From Polyangium sp. y55x31 (GTDB lineage: Bacteria > Myxococcota_A > Polyangia > Polyangiales > Polyangiaceae), in the NCBI RefSeq assembly GCF_029946505.1, contig NZ_JARZHG010000001.1:744001-808000 (forward strand): a stretch of 64,000 bases of DNA, in the 5' to 3' direction. Below are positions 1 through 8,344 of this stretch, piece after piece (the first letter of the stretch is position 1; each line of letters starts with the position of its first letter). A program made the translations under genes and the position numbers. A model generated the notes under the pieces. It was not told the origin of the DNA. It saw only the letters and a program-made list of their open reading frames with translations, and made no database searches.

Positions 1-1356
1 AAGGCCTTCCAGGCGCTCTTCGACACCCAGGATCGCCTCGCGGATGCCGACCTCGAAAACCTCGCGATCACGCTCGGGCTCGACGTCAAGCGCGTGAAGA
101 AGGCGATCGAATCACACGCGCATGCCGCGCGCATCGAGCGTGATCAAGATCTGAGCGACGACCTCAAGGTGCTCGGCACGCCTCAGTTCTACATCAACGG
201 CAGGCATCTCGTCGGCGCGCAGCCCCGCGAGCAATTCGAGGCCATCATCGACGACGAGATCAAAAAGGGCGAAAAACTCGTCGCCGCCGGGACGCCGGCC
301 GCGCAGCTCTACGATGCCCTCCAGAAGGACGCGAAGGGCCCCGCCCCCATGGAGAGGATCCTCGCCCCCGCGCCCACGAAGGACAATCCGGGCAAAGGCG
401 CGCCCGCCGGAGCCGCGGTGACCATTCAGATGTTCGCCGATTTTCAGTGCCCGTTCAGCAAGCGCGTGCAGGCGGACATCGATCAGCTCCTCGCCGCCCA
501 TCCGGGCAAGGTCCGCGTCGTGTGGCGGCATTTGCCGCTCTCCTTCCACAAGCAGGCGCAGCTCGCCGCCGAGGCCTCCGTCGAGGCCCTCCGGCAAAAA
601 GGCGAGGCCGGCTTCTGGGCCCTCGCGGCGCGCCTCTGGGAGGATCAATCCGAGCAAGGCTTGAGCCGCGCGTCCATCGAGCGCAAAGCCGCCGAAGTGG
701 GGCTCGACGTGGCGAAGCTCTCGGCGGCGCTCGACGCGCGCACGCATTGGAAGGTGGTCCAGGCCGATCGAGAGCTCGCCGACCGCCTGAGGATCACGGG
801 CACGCCGAGCTTCGTGATCAACGATTACTTCGTGAGCGGCGCGCAGCCCTTCCGCGCCTTCAAGCGCTACGTCGGAAGAGCCCTCAGGCGCGAGCCCATC
901 GCTCCCGACACCTTGAAGGGCGACGCCCGCAATCCCGTGCCCCTCGTCGCGACCACCCCGCCGCCGCTCAGCCCGCCGCCGTCCCCGACGCCGCCTGCGC
1001 CCGCGTCCATGGCCCCGGCGGCGCCCCCCGCGGGGCACATGGGAGCGAAGCACCTGATCGTCATGTATGCGGGCTCGAAACGCGCACCCGCGCACGTCAC
1101 GCGCACGCGTGACGAGGCCCTTGCGCGCGCGGAGGAGGCGCGCAAACGATTGGCCTCGGGGGCGAGCTTCGAGGACATCGTCGCGCAATACAGCGACGAG
1201 CCGGGCGCCGCGCAACGCGGCGGCGACCTCGGCACGTTCCCGAAGGGCGCGATGGTCCGCGAATTCGAGGAGGCCGTGGAAAAACTATCGGTGGGACAAA
1301 CCAGCGGCGTCGTGGAGACGCCGTTCGGATTCCACATCATCCTGCGGACGCGGTAG
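1..1356 (+). CDS. DsbA-like/DsbA-like/parvulin fusion protein, 5' truncated by window edge
   Basis: The frame is open from base 1, so the start lies outside the window; 451 residues are visible. Residues 1-100 are the C-terminal half of a DsbA-type thioredoxin domain with a cis-Pro motif (GTPQFYING). A second thioredoxin_4-like domain follows (about 135-295). Its active site reads CPFS (Cys150), not CPFC, so it has only one redox cysteine; its cis-Pro motif is GTPSFVIN. After a Pro-rich linker, about residues 345-450 form a PPIC-type rotamase (HLIVMYAG, YSDEPGAAQRGGDLG, FGFHIILRTR). The family suggests envelope disulfide exchange coupled to peptidyl-prolyl isomerisation. Location is inferred because any signal peptide is upstream of the window. 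Confidence 0.85.
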   Translation, partial: KAFQALFDTQDRLADADLENLAITLGLDVKRVKKAIESHAHAARIERDQDLSDDLKVLGTPQFYINGRHLVGAQPREQFEAIIDDEIKKGEKLVAAGTPAAQLYDALQKDAKGPAPMERILAPAPTKDNPGKGAPAGAAVTIQMFADFQCPFSKRVQADIDQLLAAHPGKVRVVWRHLPLSFHKQAQLAAEASVEALRQKGEAGFWALAARLWEDQSEQGLSRASIERKAAEVGLDVAKLSAALDARTHWKVVQADRELADRLRITGTPSFVINDYFVSGAQPFRAFKRYVGRALRREPIAPDTLKGDARNPVPLVATTPPPLSPPPSPTPPAPASMAPAAPPAGHMGAKHLIVMYAGSKRAPAHVTRTRDEALARAEEARKRLASGASFEDIVAQYSDEPGAAQRGGDLGTFPKGAMVREFEEAVEKLSVGQTSGVVETPFGFHIILRTR

Positions 1357-1371
1357 CAGCGCGTCCGTCCG

Positions 1372-2088
1372 TCAATCGATGCAGACGACCGCCGTGAACC
1401 GGTAGACCTGCTCCCGGTCCGCAACCCTCACGCGCCCGCTGTTCGGCACGAAGTAATCCACCGCCGACGTCGGGTGCAGCCCGCAGCCGCAAACCTCCAT
1501 GTCGAACAGCCGCACCCGGTATCCTCCGCGGACACGCCGGATGTTCGTCGTCGCGATTCGATCCACGAGGAAATCACGCCCGTCGTTGATGTCGATCGAA
1601 TACTCCGGGTTCGCCGTCGTCAACGCGACCGCGAAGCCGAGCGCCTCCGCCTGGGAGGTCACGGGGGCGAACCGATCGATGAACCCCGCTACTGTGTCGA
1701 TGAGCTCGAAGTTCCCGCCGCCCGTCGCCAGGAGGTATCGCCGCTTCTGCGGCAACATGCAGCCGAGATCGACGATCCCCACCGCCGACCCGTCGCGCGC
1801 GTCCGCGTTACACTCCGCGATGGCCACGCGCGGCGCGAGGCCGCCGAGCGATTCGTCGATGTGGAGGGTATCTCCGAAACACCCGAATCGCTTTATCGTC
1901 GTGGATGCCGAGCAATCCAGCGTGTCGTCGCTGCGGGCGCACCCTGCGTCGAGGAACGGCGCCACGTTGACCGCGGGCACCCTGGGCGGCGGATGCTGAA
2001 TGATGATCGGATCCCGGGCCGACGCCTCCGCCGCGTAACCCGTCACGAGACCGAGACCAAGCGCGAGAATCGGGAGCAGGTTCTTCAT
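1372..2088 (-). CDS. Secreted protein of unknown function
   Basis: 238 residues. The N-terminus (MKNLLPILALGLGLVTGYAAEASA) is a clear Sec signal peptide with likely cleavage after ASA. The mature part holds about seven cysteines, including a CGCG cluster near the C-terminus, which suggests disulfides or metal binding in the periplasm or outside. A strong Shine-Dalgarno (GGAGGG) lies about six bases before the ATG, and its first two G bases are the end of a hairpin stem (2100-2127). It ends 15 bp from the end of the convergent DsbA/parvulin fusion. No family was recognised. Confidence 0.7.
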   Translation of the reverse strand: MKNLLPILALGLGLVTGYAAEASARDPIIIQHPPPRVPAVNVAPFLDAGCARSDDTLDCSASTTIKRFGCFGDTLHIDESLGGLAPRVAIAECNADARDGSAVGIVDLGCMLPQKRRYLLATGGGNFELIDTVAGFIDRFAPVTSQAEALGFAVALTTANPEYSIDINDGRDFLVDRIATTNIRRVRGGYRVRLFDMEVCGCGLHPTSAVDYFVPNSGRVRVADREQVYRFTAVVCID

Positions 2089-2099
2089 GGTTTTGCCCT

Positions 2100-2127
2100 C
2101 CAGGCGTACCTAAGCCGGTACGCCTGG
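2100..2127 (-). promoter_or_regulatory. 11-bp hairpin abutting the ribosome binding site
   Basis: Arms CCAGGCGTACC (2100-2110) and GGTACGCCTGG (2117-2127) pair perfectly around a six-base loop. It sits between two minus-strand genes. The distal end of the stem supplies the first G bases of the GGAGGG ribosome binding site of the gene starting at 2088. It could end transcription of the upstream gene (no U-tract is present) or modulate translation of the downstream one. Confidence 0.5.
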
Positions 2128-2159
2128 GTGGCAAGCGCCTGCTCCCGGCGCGGTCTCCG

Positions 2160-3029
2160 TCAAAATCGCAAAATTCCGTTCTCCAGCACGACGCCCGTGC
2201 TCCCGTTTTGCGCCTTGACGAGCTCGATCCGCGTGCGGCCCTCCGACAGGAGCATGAGCCCCCCGACGAACCCCGCCGCGCCAATGCCGAGCGTGACGAG
2301 GCCGATCGTGCGGACCGTTCTGATCTGCCTCACCGGATCCGGGACTTCGGGCGTCGGGGTCGTGTCGATGGTGTAACTCATGCCGGTGATCGCGGCGCCG
2401 CTGACCGCGAAAAAGCCGCCCAGCACGGTCCCCAGGAAGCCCCCCGTGAACCGGGCCAGGCTGACGCCTTTGACGCGCGCGGTCACGTGGCCATCCAGGC
2501 CATCGAGACGGAAGGACTCGGTCGGGACCATGCCGGGGCCGCTGATGTAAAACCGATGGCCATCCCGTCCGTCCACGAGCTTGTCGCACGGCGCGCGGCA
2601 TATGTACTTCGTGATCGTATTGGGTCCAACGAACTCTGGCTGGTGGTTCCCGCCACCCACGTCGCCGTCGATGCGCGCGAGCTCCAGTTCGGGCCAGTTC
2701 GATTCGATGTGGACGAGCGGCATGCCCTCCGTCGGCGCGAGCGGCGCAGGTGCAGGCGCAGGCGCAGGCGCGGCGGAGCCCTGCGGGCCGCCGACGATCT
2801 TCGCGATCTCGGCCCACGGGATGACGCTCTGCTCCCCCGCGACGATGACGATGACGCGTTGCCCCGGCTCGACGGTCACGATGGTGCCGCGCATCGTGCC
2901 GCCATTCTTGAGCTGAATCTCGGCAGCGTCCGTCTTGACCTCGACCGAAGCCTCATCCGCCCGCGCCACGCCTGCAAACGAGCAGGCCACGAGCGCCATC
3001 ACGCCCACGCACCGTGCAACGAAGCTCAT
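2160..3029 (-). CDS. Secreted or envelope protein with two hydrophobic segments, unknown function
   Basis: 289 residues from the ATG at 3029, chosen because it places a signal peptide (MSFVARCVGVMALVACSFAG, then VARA) at the N-terminus; the frame stays open upstream. An N-terminal stretch (about 30-75) with IQLKNGGTMRGTIV and a VIPWAEI motif resembles small beta domains common in myxobacterial envelope proteins. An Ala-Pro linker follows. Two hydrophobic segments lie at about 195-220 (FLGTVLGGFFAVSGAAITG) and 240-262 (IGLVTLGIGAAGFVGGLML). The gene may be co-transcribed with the secreted protein downstream. Function unknown. Confidence 0.65.
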   Translation of the reverse strand: MSFVARCVGVMALVACSFAGVARADEASVEVKTDAAEIQLKNGGTMRGTIVTVEPGQRVIVIVAGEQSVIPWAEIAKIVGGPQGSAAPAPAPAPAPLAPTEGMPLVHIESNWPELELARIDGDVGGGNHQPEFVGPNTITKYICRAPCDKLVDGRDGHRFYISGPGMVPTESFRLDGLDGHVTARVKGVSLARFTGGFLGTVLGGFFAVSGAAITGMSYTIDTTPTPEVPDPVRQIRTVRTIGLVTLGIGAAGFVGGLMLLSEGRTRIELVKAQNGSTGVVLENGILRF

Positions 3030-3150
3030 GTGTACGTCATAGAGCAAACGAGCGCTCGCGTGAAGAGCGCACCGAGCGATCCCTTGCATATTCTTCCCTG
3101 GGCAAGGCGGGCCCTCGGCCCTAGGGCCCTCCTGGCAAGGGGGAGGTCGC

Positions 3151-4380
3151 ATGAAAGCCGTCGTGTTTCACGGGGTCGGGGACATCCGGCTCGATGACGT
3201 GCGGGAGCCGAAGATGAAGGAGCCGACGGACGCCATCGTGCGCCTGACGGCGAGCGCCATCTGCGGGACGGATCTGCACTTCGTCCGCGGGACGATGTCC
3301 GGGATGAAGCCGGGCACGATCCTCGGGCACGAGGGGGTCGGTATCGTCGAGGAGCTCGGCAAGGACGTGCGGAACCTGCGAAAGGGCGACCGCGTCGTCG
3401 TCGCCTCGACCATTGCCTGCGGCACCTGCTCGTATTGCCGGGCCGGTTATCAGTCGCAGTGCGACAAGAATCCGAATGGCAAGCAGGCGGGGACGGCGTT
3501 CTTCGGCGGGCCCATCCAGAGCGGCCCGTTCGACGGGCTCCAGGCCGAGTTCGCCCGCATTCCCTTCGCGAACGTGGGCCTCGTCAAGCTGCCCGACGGC
3601 GTGAGCGACGATCAGGCGATCCTGCTCTCGGACATCTTCCCCACGGGGTATTTCGGGGCCGAGCTCGCCGAGATCACGCCGGGCGACACCGTGGCCGTGT
3701 TCGGCTGCGGCCCCGTCGGGCTCTTCGCCATCGTGAGCGCGCAGATGCTCGGCGCGGATCGGATCCTCGCGGTCGACACGATCCCCTCGCGCCTCGAAAT
3801 GGCGCGCGCGCTCGGCGCCGAGGTGATCGATTACGACGAGGAGGATCCCATCGAGACGATCCTGCGCCTCACGGACGGGATCGGCGTGGACCGCGCGATC
3901 GACGCCGTGGGCGTCGACGCGAACCGGCCGCACGCGGGGCCCGCGAAGGTCAGCCGCGAGGAAAAGAAGGACGCCGAGCGAATGCTCGAGCAGGTGGCGC
4001 CGAAGACGAACGAGGACGGCGACAACTGGCACCCGGGTGATGCCCCGTCGCAGGCGCTCACGTGGGCCGTGGAGGCGCTCGCGAAGGCCGGGACGTTGTC
4101 GATCATCGGCGTCTATCCGCCGCAGATGAAATGGTTCCCGATCGGGATGGCCATGATGCGAAACCTCACGGTGAACATGGGCAATTGCCCGCATCGCCGG
4201 TACATCCCGAAGCTGCTCGACCACGTCGCGAGCGGCGTCGTGGATCCCACGAAGATCCTGACGAACCGGGAGCCGCTCGTCTCCGTGATCGACGCCTACA
4301 AGGCCTTCGATCGGCGCATGCCCGGCTGGGTCAAGGTCGAGCTCTCGCCGGGCGCCGGCGCGACGAAGAAGGCGGCCTGA
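3151..4380 (+). CDS. Zinc-dependent alcohol dehydrogenase (formaldehyde dehydrogenase-like)
   Basis: 409 residues; GGGGAGG lies just upstream of the ATG. MDR-superfamily signatures are complete: catalytic zinc ligands Cys38 (ICGTDLHF) and His60-Glu61 (LGHEG), structural zinc Cys90, Cys93, Cys96 and Cys104, and the nucleotide-binding GCGPVG turn in the Rossmann fold, suggesting NAD. The long form with a roughly 40-residue insertion after the cofactor domain (FEATURES: AGPAKVSREEKKDAER) and the MGNCPHRRYIP segment match the glutathione-independent formaldehyde dehydrogenase-like branch. Substrate cannot be read from sequence. The 3' end overlaps the opposite-strand HTTM gene by 85 bp. Confidence 0.9.
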   Translation: MKAVVFHGVGDIRLDDVREPKMKEPTDAIVRLTASAICGTDLHFVRGTMSGMKPGTILGHEGVGIVEELGKDVRNLRKGDRVVVASTIACGTCSYCRAGYQSQCDKNPNGKQAGTAFFGGPIQSGPFDGLQAEFARIPFANVGLVKLPDGVSDDQAILLSDIFPTGYFGAELAEITPGDTVAVFGCGPVGLFAIVSAQMLGADRILAVDTIPSRLEMARALGAEVIDYDEEDPIETILRLTDGIGVDRAIDAVGVDANRPHAGPAKVSREEKKDAERMLEQVAPKTNEDGDNWHPGDAPSQALTWAVEALAKAGTLSIIGVYPPQMKWFPIGMAMMRNLTVNMGNCPHRRYIPKLLDHVASGVVDPTKILTNREPLVSVIDAYKAFDRRMPGWVKVELSPGAGATKKAA

Positions 4381-5294
4381 TCGCCCGGCTCGGGGGAGAT
4401 CCCGAAGAGCGCGACGTTCAGCACGCACATCAGGATGCCGAAGAAATGGAGGCCGAGGAAAACGGCGATCCCGAGGTGTAGACCGACGACCGCCACGAGC
4501 CAGAGCCTCCGCGTACGCCGCGGCCAGATGAACACGCAATAGCCGATCTCGACGGCGAGCGTGGCCCAGCAAGCGAGCTGGGAGATCGCCGGATAGTGGG
4601 CGAGCCAGGACATGTCGAACCTGCAATAATCCGGGAGCGAGAGGGCCCGGAAAATGAGCTCGCCGTTCCACCAGTCGATGAGGGTCGCCTTCTGCACGCC
4701 GCTCGCGAAATACGAGATGCACAGGTGTATTTGCATGATCCGTAGCCCGAACCGCGCCCCCGCCGTGGGCGCGCGCGAGGCGCGGAAGAGCATCGCGTCG
4801 AGCGACGCAGCGCGGCCGGCCGGGACCCAGATCGCGTAAAACAAAAAGATGTGCGCATACAGATCCACCCCGTACATCAGCGGGGTGGCGCTGTTCATCA
4901 GCGTCCAGTGGAGAAACCACGCGAGCGCGGCAGCGGCGCGCGTGAACAGGCCGAGGCCGAGCATGACGAGGGCCACGACGTAGGCGGCGCCGATCGCGCG
5001 AAGGCCCGCCGCTTCTCCGACGCCGAGCGGGGACAACCAGGCGAGCAAATCACCCGTCCGCGGCCCGAACGTGGGGCCGAAGGTGCGGGCCAGATCGCCC
5101 TGGAAGAGGCCGCCCCGCGAGAACCAATCGAGGAACTCGGCGTGGACGACGGCCGCCTGCACGAGGAGCACCGAAGCGAGGCCGATCCGCAAGGCCGCGA
5201 GGGGCCTTGCGGTGGCCGGCGCGAACAAGAACACGTCGAGGGCCCGACGCGCGCCGGCCCTCGGGGACGGATCATCCAGAATGGGCGCTTCCAT
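4296..5294 (-). CDS. HTTM-domain membrane protein (vitamin K-dependent gamma-carboxylase-like)
   Basis: 332 residues. The ATG at 5294 is chosen over one 14 codons upstream because GGAGG lies six bases before it. Multiple transmembrane helices with [15 protein letters not shown], the loop [23 protein letters not shown] and [19 protein letters not shown] are typical of the HTTM family, bacterial relatives of gamma-glutamyl carboxylase. Enzymatic activity in bacteria is generally unproven. The start overlaps the stop of the upstream gene by 23 bp, so the two are probably translationally coupled. The last 85 bp run antisense into the alcohol dehydrogenase gene. Confidence 0.85.
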   Translation of the reverse strand: MEAPILDDPSPRAGARRALDVFLFAPATARPLAALRIGLASVLLVQAAVVHAEFLDWFSRGGLFQGDLARTFGPTFGPRTGDLLAWLSPLGVGEAAGLRAIGAAYVVALVMLGLGLFTRAAAALAWFLHWTLMNSATPLMYGVDLYAHIFLFYAIWVPAGRAASLDAMLFRASRAPTAGARFGLRIMQIHLCISYFASGVQKATLIDWWNGELIFRALSLPDYCRFDMSWLAHYPAISQLACWATLAVEIGYCVFIWPRRTRRLWLVAVVGLHLGIAVFLGLHFFGILMCVLNVALFGISPEPGDQAAFFVAPAPGESSTLTQPGMRRSKAL

Positions 5295-5805
5295 GGCGTG
5301 CCTCCAGCCGCGGGCGCGGCTTTCGGAACCTCGCATCGTAGAATGGAGTCACTCGTGGCTCGCGGCCGCGCTGGTGCTCGGCCATCGATACCGCCACGAA
5401 ATACTCGACGCGCAAGACGACCTCGCGCGCCTCGGGGTGCCTTTCGAACATCTTCGCGGCGATCGACCTGGCCAGCTCGCGCCGGAGCTCGGGCTTTTTG
5501 GTTTCGAACTCGTTCGCGATGTGCGCGACGCGGAGCTCGGCCTCGTGGCTCGCGCCCGTGTCGAGGGAGCGCGTGGTCTGCCGGCCCTCGGCGTCGATCA
5601 CGTCGATGTGGAGCACGAACTGGCCATGATCCCTGGACGTGAAAAAACCATATTCACATCCGGCGCCGGAGGCGAGTCCGTAATGGTCGAGCAGCCGCCC
5701 GATGGGCCCGACATCGTGGAGTTCCACGCCGGCCGCCCCGAGCGTCACGAGGAGCAAGTGGGCTGCGGAAAGGACGAGCAGCCATCGGCGCGGTATCGAT
5801 CGCAT
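5272..5805 (-). CDS. Membrane-anchored partner of the HTTM protein, unknown function
   Basis: 177 residues. The ATG at 5805 is chosen because GGGAGGA is seven bases upstream; an ATG two codons earlier touches the ribosome binding site. One N-terminal membrane helix ([20 protein letters not shown]) is followed by a soluble part of about 145 residues, rich in Glu/Arg toward the end. Small anchored proteins of this layout often sit upstream of HTTM genes, and the 23-bp overlap supports a shared role. No catalytic motif was recognised. Confidence 0.7.
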   Translation of the reverse strand: MRSIPRRWLLVLSAAHLLLVTLGAAGVELHDVGPIGRLLDHYGLASGAGCEYGFFTSRDHGQFVLHIDVIDAEGRQTTRSLDTGASHEAELRVAHIANEFETKKPELRRELARSIAAKMFERHPEAREVVLRVEYFVAVSMAEHQRGREPRVTPFYDARFRKPRPRLEARHGSAHSG

Positions 5806-5865
5806 GGTCATTCCTCCCGGCGCCGCCCGCAGGTCCTCCCTGCGGGCGGCGCTCCTCGGAATACC

Positions 5866-6303
5866 TCACCAGCGCCAATGGCCCCGTCCACCACCGCGCC
5901 GGCCGCCGCCACGCCAGCCGCCGCGATCCCAGCCGCCGCCACGCCAGCCGCCGCGATCCCAGCCGCCGCCACGCCAGCCGCCGCGATCCCAGCCGCCGCC
6001 ACGCCAGCCGCCGCGATCCCAGCCACCACGACCGCCGTCCCAGCCGCCGCGATCCCAGCCGCCGCGACCGCCGTCCCAGCCTCCGCGACGCCGCTGCGTC
6101 TCCAGCGCGGAGCTCCCCTCGTCCACGTTCTCGTCGACGTCCTCGTCCACGGACCCGTCGACCAGTGCGCCCACGTTTTCCTCGACGAGCTCCGGTGCCG
6201 GCGCCGGGATATCGGCCCGCGCCGCGAGCGGCATCGCAATCACGGCGGCGCCTGCACCGGCGACGCCTGCAACGAGCAAAAACCGAATGAGATTCGTACC
6301 CAT
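5866..6303 (-). CDS. Secreted Trp/Arg/Gly-rich repeat protein
   Basis: 145 residues from the ATG at 6303, preceded by a strong AGGAGGGGG. The signal peptide ([20 protein letters not shown], cleavage near ARA) is followed by an acidic segment rich in Glu, Asp and Val (about 35-62). The C-terminal half is built from 10-residue units such as [10 protein letters not shown], with several nearly identical copies. The mature protein is therefore an acidic head with a very basic, aromatic, disordered RGG-like tail. Possible roles are adhesion, nucleic-acid or polysaccharide binding; none is shown. The tail is encoded by the tandem DNA repeat at 5911-6030. Confidence 0.75.
   Translation of the reverse strand: MGTNLIRFLLVAGVAGAGAAVIAMPLAARADIPAPAPELVEENVGALVDGSVDEDVDENVDEGSSALETQRRRGGWDGGRGGWDRGGWDGGRGGWDRGGWRGGGWDRGGWRGGGWDRGGWRGGGWDRGGWRGGGRRGGGRGHWRW
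5911..6030. repeat. 30-bp coding tandem repeat, four copies
   Basis: Four head-to-tail 30-bp units at 5911, 5941, 5971 and 6001. The first three are identical and the fourth changes near its end; degenerate continuations run to about 6090. Each unit encodes ten residues of the W/R/G-rich tail, so copy number can change without breaking the frame. Confidence 0.9.
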
Positions 6304-6705
6304 GATTCCCCCTCCTTCACCGCAACGTGCGGTCGCGACGTGGAACGGCAAGTGCCGCCCCAGGCGGATTGCTCGTCATGCTCGCCGACACAAAAGCGCC
6401 GCCCGCCGAAAACCCGGCGAACGGCTGTCCCATCCCTTCTGCGACGCTCATTGCGGCGTCAATGGCCTCCACGCCAGCGGTCCCAGCGATCATGGCGACG
6501 ATCCCAGCGATCGTGGCGAGCGAATGAAACTCCCGAGCATGAACCTCCCCCTGCCCAGAACGTGCGGTCGACCCCAGGAACGGCAAGCGCCGCCCCGGTA
6601 GAGCGCCCGCATGGAGGCCTCGTCGTCTGCATTCTCGGCTCCCGCCTCGGCCTCTTGCCTTTTCCTCTCGCGGGCCGCTCCTCTTTTTCGGTATCCTCCG
6701 CCCCG
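6304..6705. other. Intergenic region with duplicated leader
   Basis: Between the repeat-protein gene and dhaK there is no intact gene. The stretch holds the leader of the repeat-protein gene, the decayed paralog (6459-6540), that paralog's own leader, and the dhaK promoter region. No convincing terminator or operator was seen. Confidence 0.6.
6459..6540 (-). pseudogene. Decayed second copy of the W/R/G-repeat gene
   Basis: An ATG at 6540 follows GGGGGAGG and closes after 16 codons. The +1 frame of the same stretch encodes [18 protein letters not shown] and then a stop, clearly like the neighbouring repeat protein. The upstream DNA also matches the upstream DNA of that gene (compare 6304-6360 with 6541-6600: CTTGCCGTTCC, CGACCGCACGTT, then the ribosome binding site). 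This looks like a frameshifted, truncated duplicate. A functional 16-residue peptide cannot be excluded. Confidence 0.5.
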
Positions 6706-7707
6706 ATGAAGAAGCTCCTCAACGCGCCTTCCGATCTCGTGAAGGAGGCCCTCGCGGGCATGGCCGTCGCTCACCCCGAACTCCTGCGCGTCCACGTGGA
6801 CCCGGCTTTCCTCGTGCGCGCCGATGCGCCCGTGCGAGGCAAGGTCGCTGTGCTCTCCGGGGGCGGCAGCGGGCACGAGCCTTTGCATGGCGGGTTCGTC
6901 GGGCGCGGGATGCTCGACGCCGCGTGTCCCGGCGCGGTGTTCACGAGCCCCACGCCCGATCAGATCCTCGAAGCCACGCGCGCCGTCGACGGCGGCGCGG
7001 GTGTCGTCCACGTCGTCAAGAACTATACCGGCGACGTGATGAATTTCGAGATGGCCGCCGAGCTCGCGCGTGAACTTGGAATCGCCACGGAGACCGTGCT
7101 CGTCAATGACGACGTGGCCGTGGAGAACAGCCTTTACACGGCGGGGCGACGCGGCGTCGGGACCACGGTGCTCGTCGAGAAGATCTGCGGCGCCGCGGCC
7201 GAGGCGGGGCGCTCCCTCGCGGACGTCGCGGCGCTCGGCCGACGCGTGAACGAGCACGGGCGCAGCATGGGGATCGCGCTCACGCCGTGCACGGTGCCGC
7301 ACGCGGGAAAACCCTCGTTCGAGCTCGGACCGGACGAAATGGAGGTCGGCATCGGGATTCACGGCGAGCCCGGGCGGCGGCGCGCGAAGCTCGAATCGGC
7401 CGATCGCATCACGGAGATGCTGATGGATCCGATCCTCGACGATCTCCCGTTCCGGTCCGGAAAGGACGTGCTCCTCTTCGTCAATGGCCTCGGCGGCACG
7501 CCGCTCCTCGAGCTTTACGTCGTGTTCCGCAAGGCGCACGAGATCGCCGCGGCGCGGGGCCTCCGGGTCGTGCGGAGCCTCGTCGGGCCTTACATCACGT
7601 CCCTCGAAATGGCGGGCGTGTCCATCACGCTGCTGGAGGTCGACGAGGAGATGGTCCGGTACTGGGACGCGCCCGTGCACACGGCGGCGCTGCGCTGGGG
7701 GGTTTGA
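6706..7707 (+). CDS. dhaK: Dihydroxyacetone kinase subunit DhaK
   Basis: 333 residues, the usual DhaK length. The N-terminal [20 protein letters not shown] and [18 protein letters not shown] are family signatures. His219 in the GIGIHGEPG motif is the residue that binds dihydroxyacetone covalently as a hemiaminal. The C-terminal [15 protein letters not shown] is also conserved. DhaK binds the substrate, while DhaL carries the phosphoryl group on ADP. The ATG at 6706 is the only start that gives the standard N-terminus. It is the first gene of dhaK-dhaL-dhaM; no DhaR regulator is in the window. Confidence 0.95.
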   Translation: MKKLLNAPSDLVKEALAGMAVAHPELLRVHVDPAFLVRADAPVRGKVAVLSGGGSGHEPLHGGFVGRGMLDAACPGAVFTSPTPDQILEATRAVDGGAGVVHVVKNYTGDVMNFEMAAELARELGIATETVLVNDDVAVENSLYTAGRRGVGTTVLVEKICGAAAEAGRSLADVAALGRRVNEHGRSMGIALTPCTVPHAGKPSFELGPDEMEVGIGIHGEPGRRRAKLESADRITEMLMDPILDDLPFRSGKDVLLFVNGLGGTPLLELYVVFRKAHEIAAARGLRVVRSLVGPYITSLEMAGVSITLLEVDEEMVRYWDAPVHTAALRWGV

Positions 7708-7708
7708 C

Positions 7709-8344
7709 GTGGGGCGCGAGGTCTTGAATGGGGACGCCGTGGTCCTTTGGCTCGAGCGCGCGGCCGAGGTGATCGGGGAAAACGAGAAATACCTGACCGA
7801 GCTCGACGCGGCCATCGGCGACAGTGATCACGGGGCGAACATGGCGCGTGGTTTTACGGCCGTGCGCGGCAAGCTCGCGGGGCAAACACGGGAGGATATC
7901 GGCGCGATCCTGAAGACCGTGGGCATGACGCTGCTCTCGACCGTCGGCGGCGCGAGCGGGCCGCTTTATGGAACCTTGTTCCTGGAAGCAGCAAAAGTAG
8001 CTGCGGGGAAAGCCGAGATCGATCGGGCGGTGATCCAGCAATCGCTCGCCGCCGGGCTCGCGGGGATCCAGAAGCGCGGCAAGGCCGAGCCGCTCGACAA
8101 GACGATGGTCGACGCGCTGGGGCCGGCCATCAAGGCGTTCGAGGGCGCGGAGGGCGTTTCGCTCGCCGAAGCGCTCGCGCGGGCGGCCGAGGCGGCACAC
8201 AAAGGCGCGGAGGCGACGATTCCCATCGTGGCGCGCAAGGGACGCGCGAGTTATCTCGGGGAGCGGAGCGCGGGCCATCAGGATCCGGGCGCCACGTCGA
8301 TGTGGCTCCTGCTCCGGAGCCTCGCCGAGGTCGCAGCGGAATGA
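7709..8344 (+). CDS. dhaL: Dihydroxyacetone kinase ADP-binding subunit DhaL
   Basis: 211 residues with a GTG start one base after the dhaK stop; a G-run ends seven bases upstream. The Mg-ADP binding motif IGDSDHGANMARG supplies the conserved Asp residues, TVGGASGPLYGT is the second nucleotide loop, and SYLGERSAGHQDPGA is the C-terminal signature. In PTS-dependent kinases DhaL holds ADP permanently and is recharged by DhaM, then passes phosphate to dihydroxyacetone on DhaK. The stop overlaps the dhaM start (ATGA). Confidence 0.95.
   Translation: MGREVLNGDAVVLWLERAAEVIGENEKYLTELDAAIGDSDHGANMARGFTAVRGKLAGQTREDIGAILKTVGMTLLSTVGGASGPLYGTLFLEAAKVAAGKAEIDRAVIQQSLAAGLAGIQKRGKAEPLDKTMVDALGPAIKAFEGAEGVSLAEALARAAEAAHKGAEATIPIVARKGRASYLGERSAGHQDPGATSMWLLLRSLAEVAAE

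Noticed and set aside
5911-6030. 30-bp repeats considered as a CRISPR array
   Set aside because: The units are directly adjacent with no spacers, stay in the reading frame and encode the W/R/G repeat.
6317-6586. An 89-codon minus-strand frame between the repeat-protein gene and dhaK
   Set aside because: It has no ribosome binding site and runs through the decayed duplicate; only the short HDRWDR remnant is meaningful.
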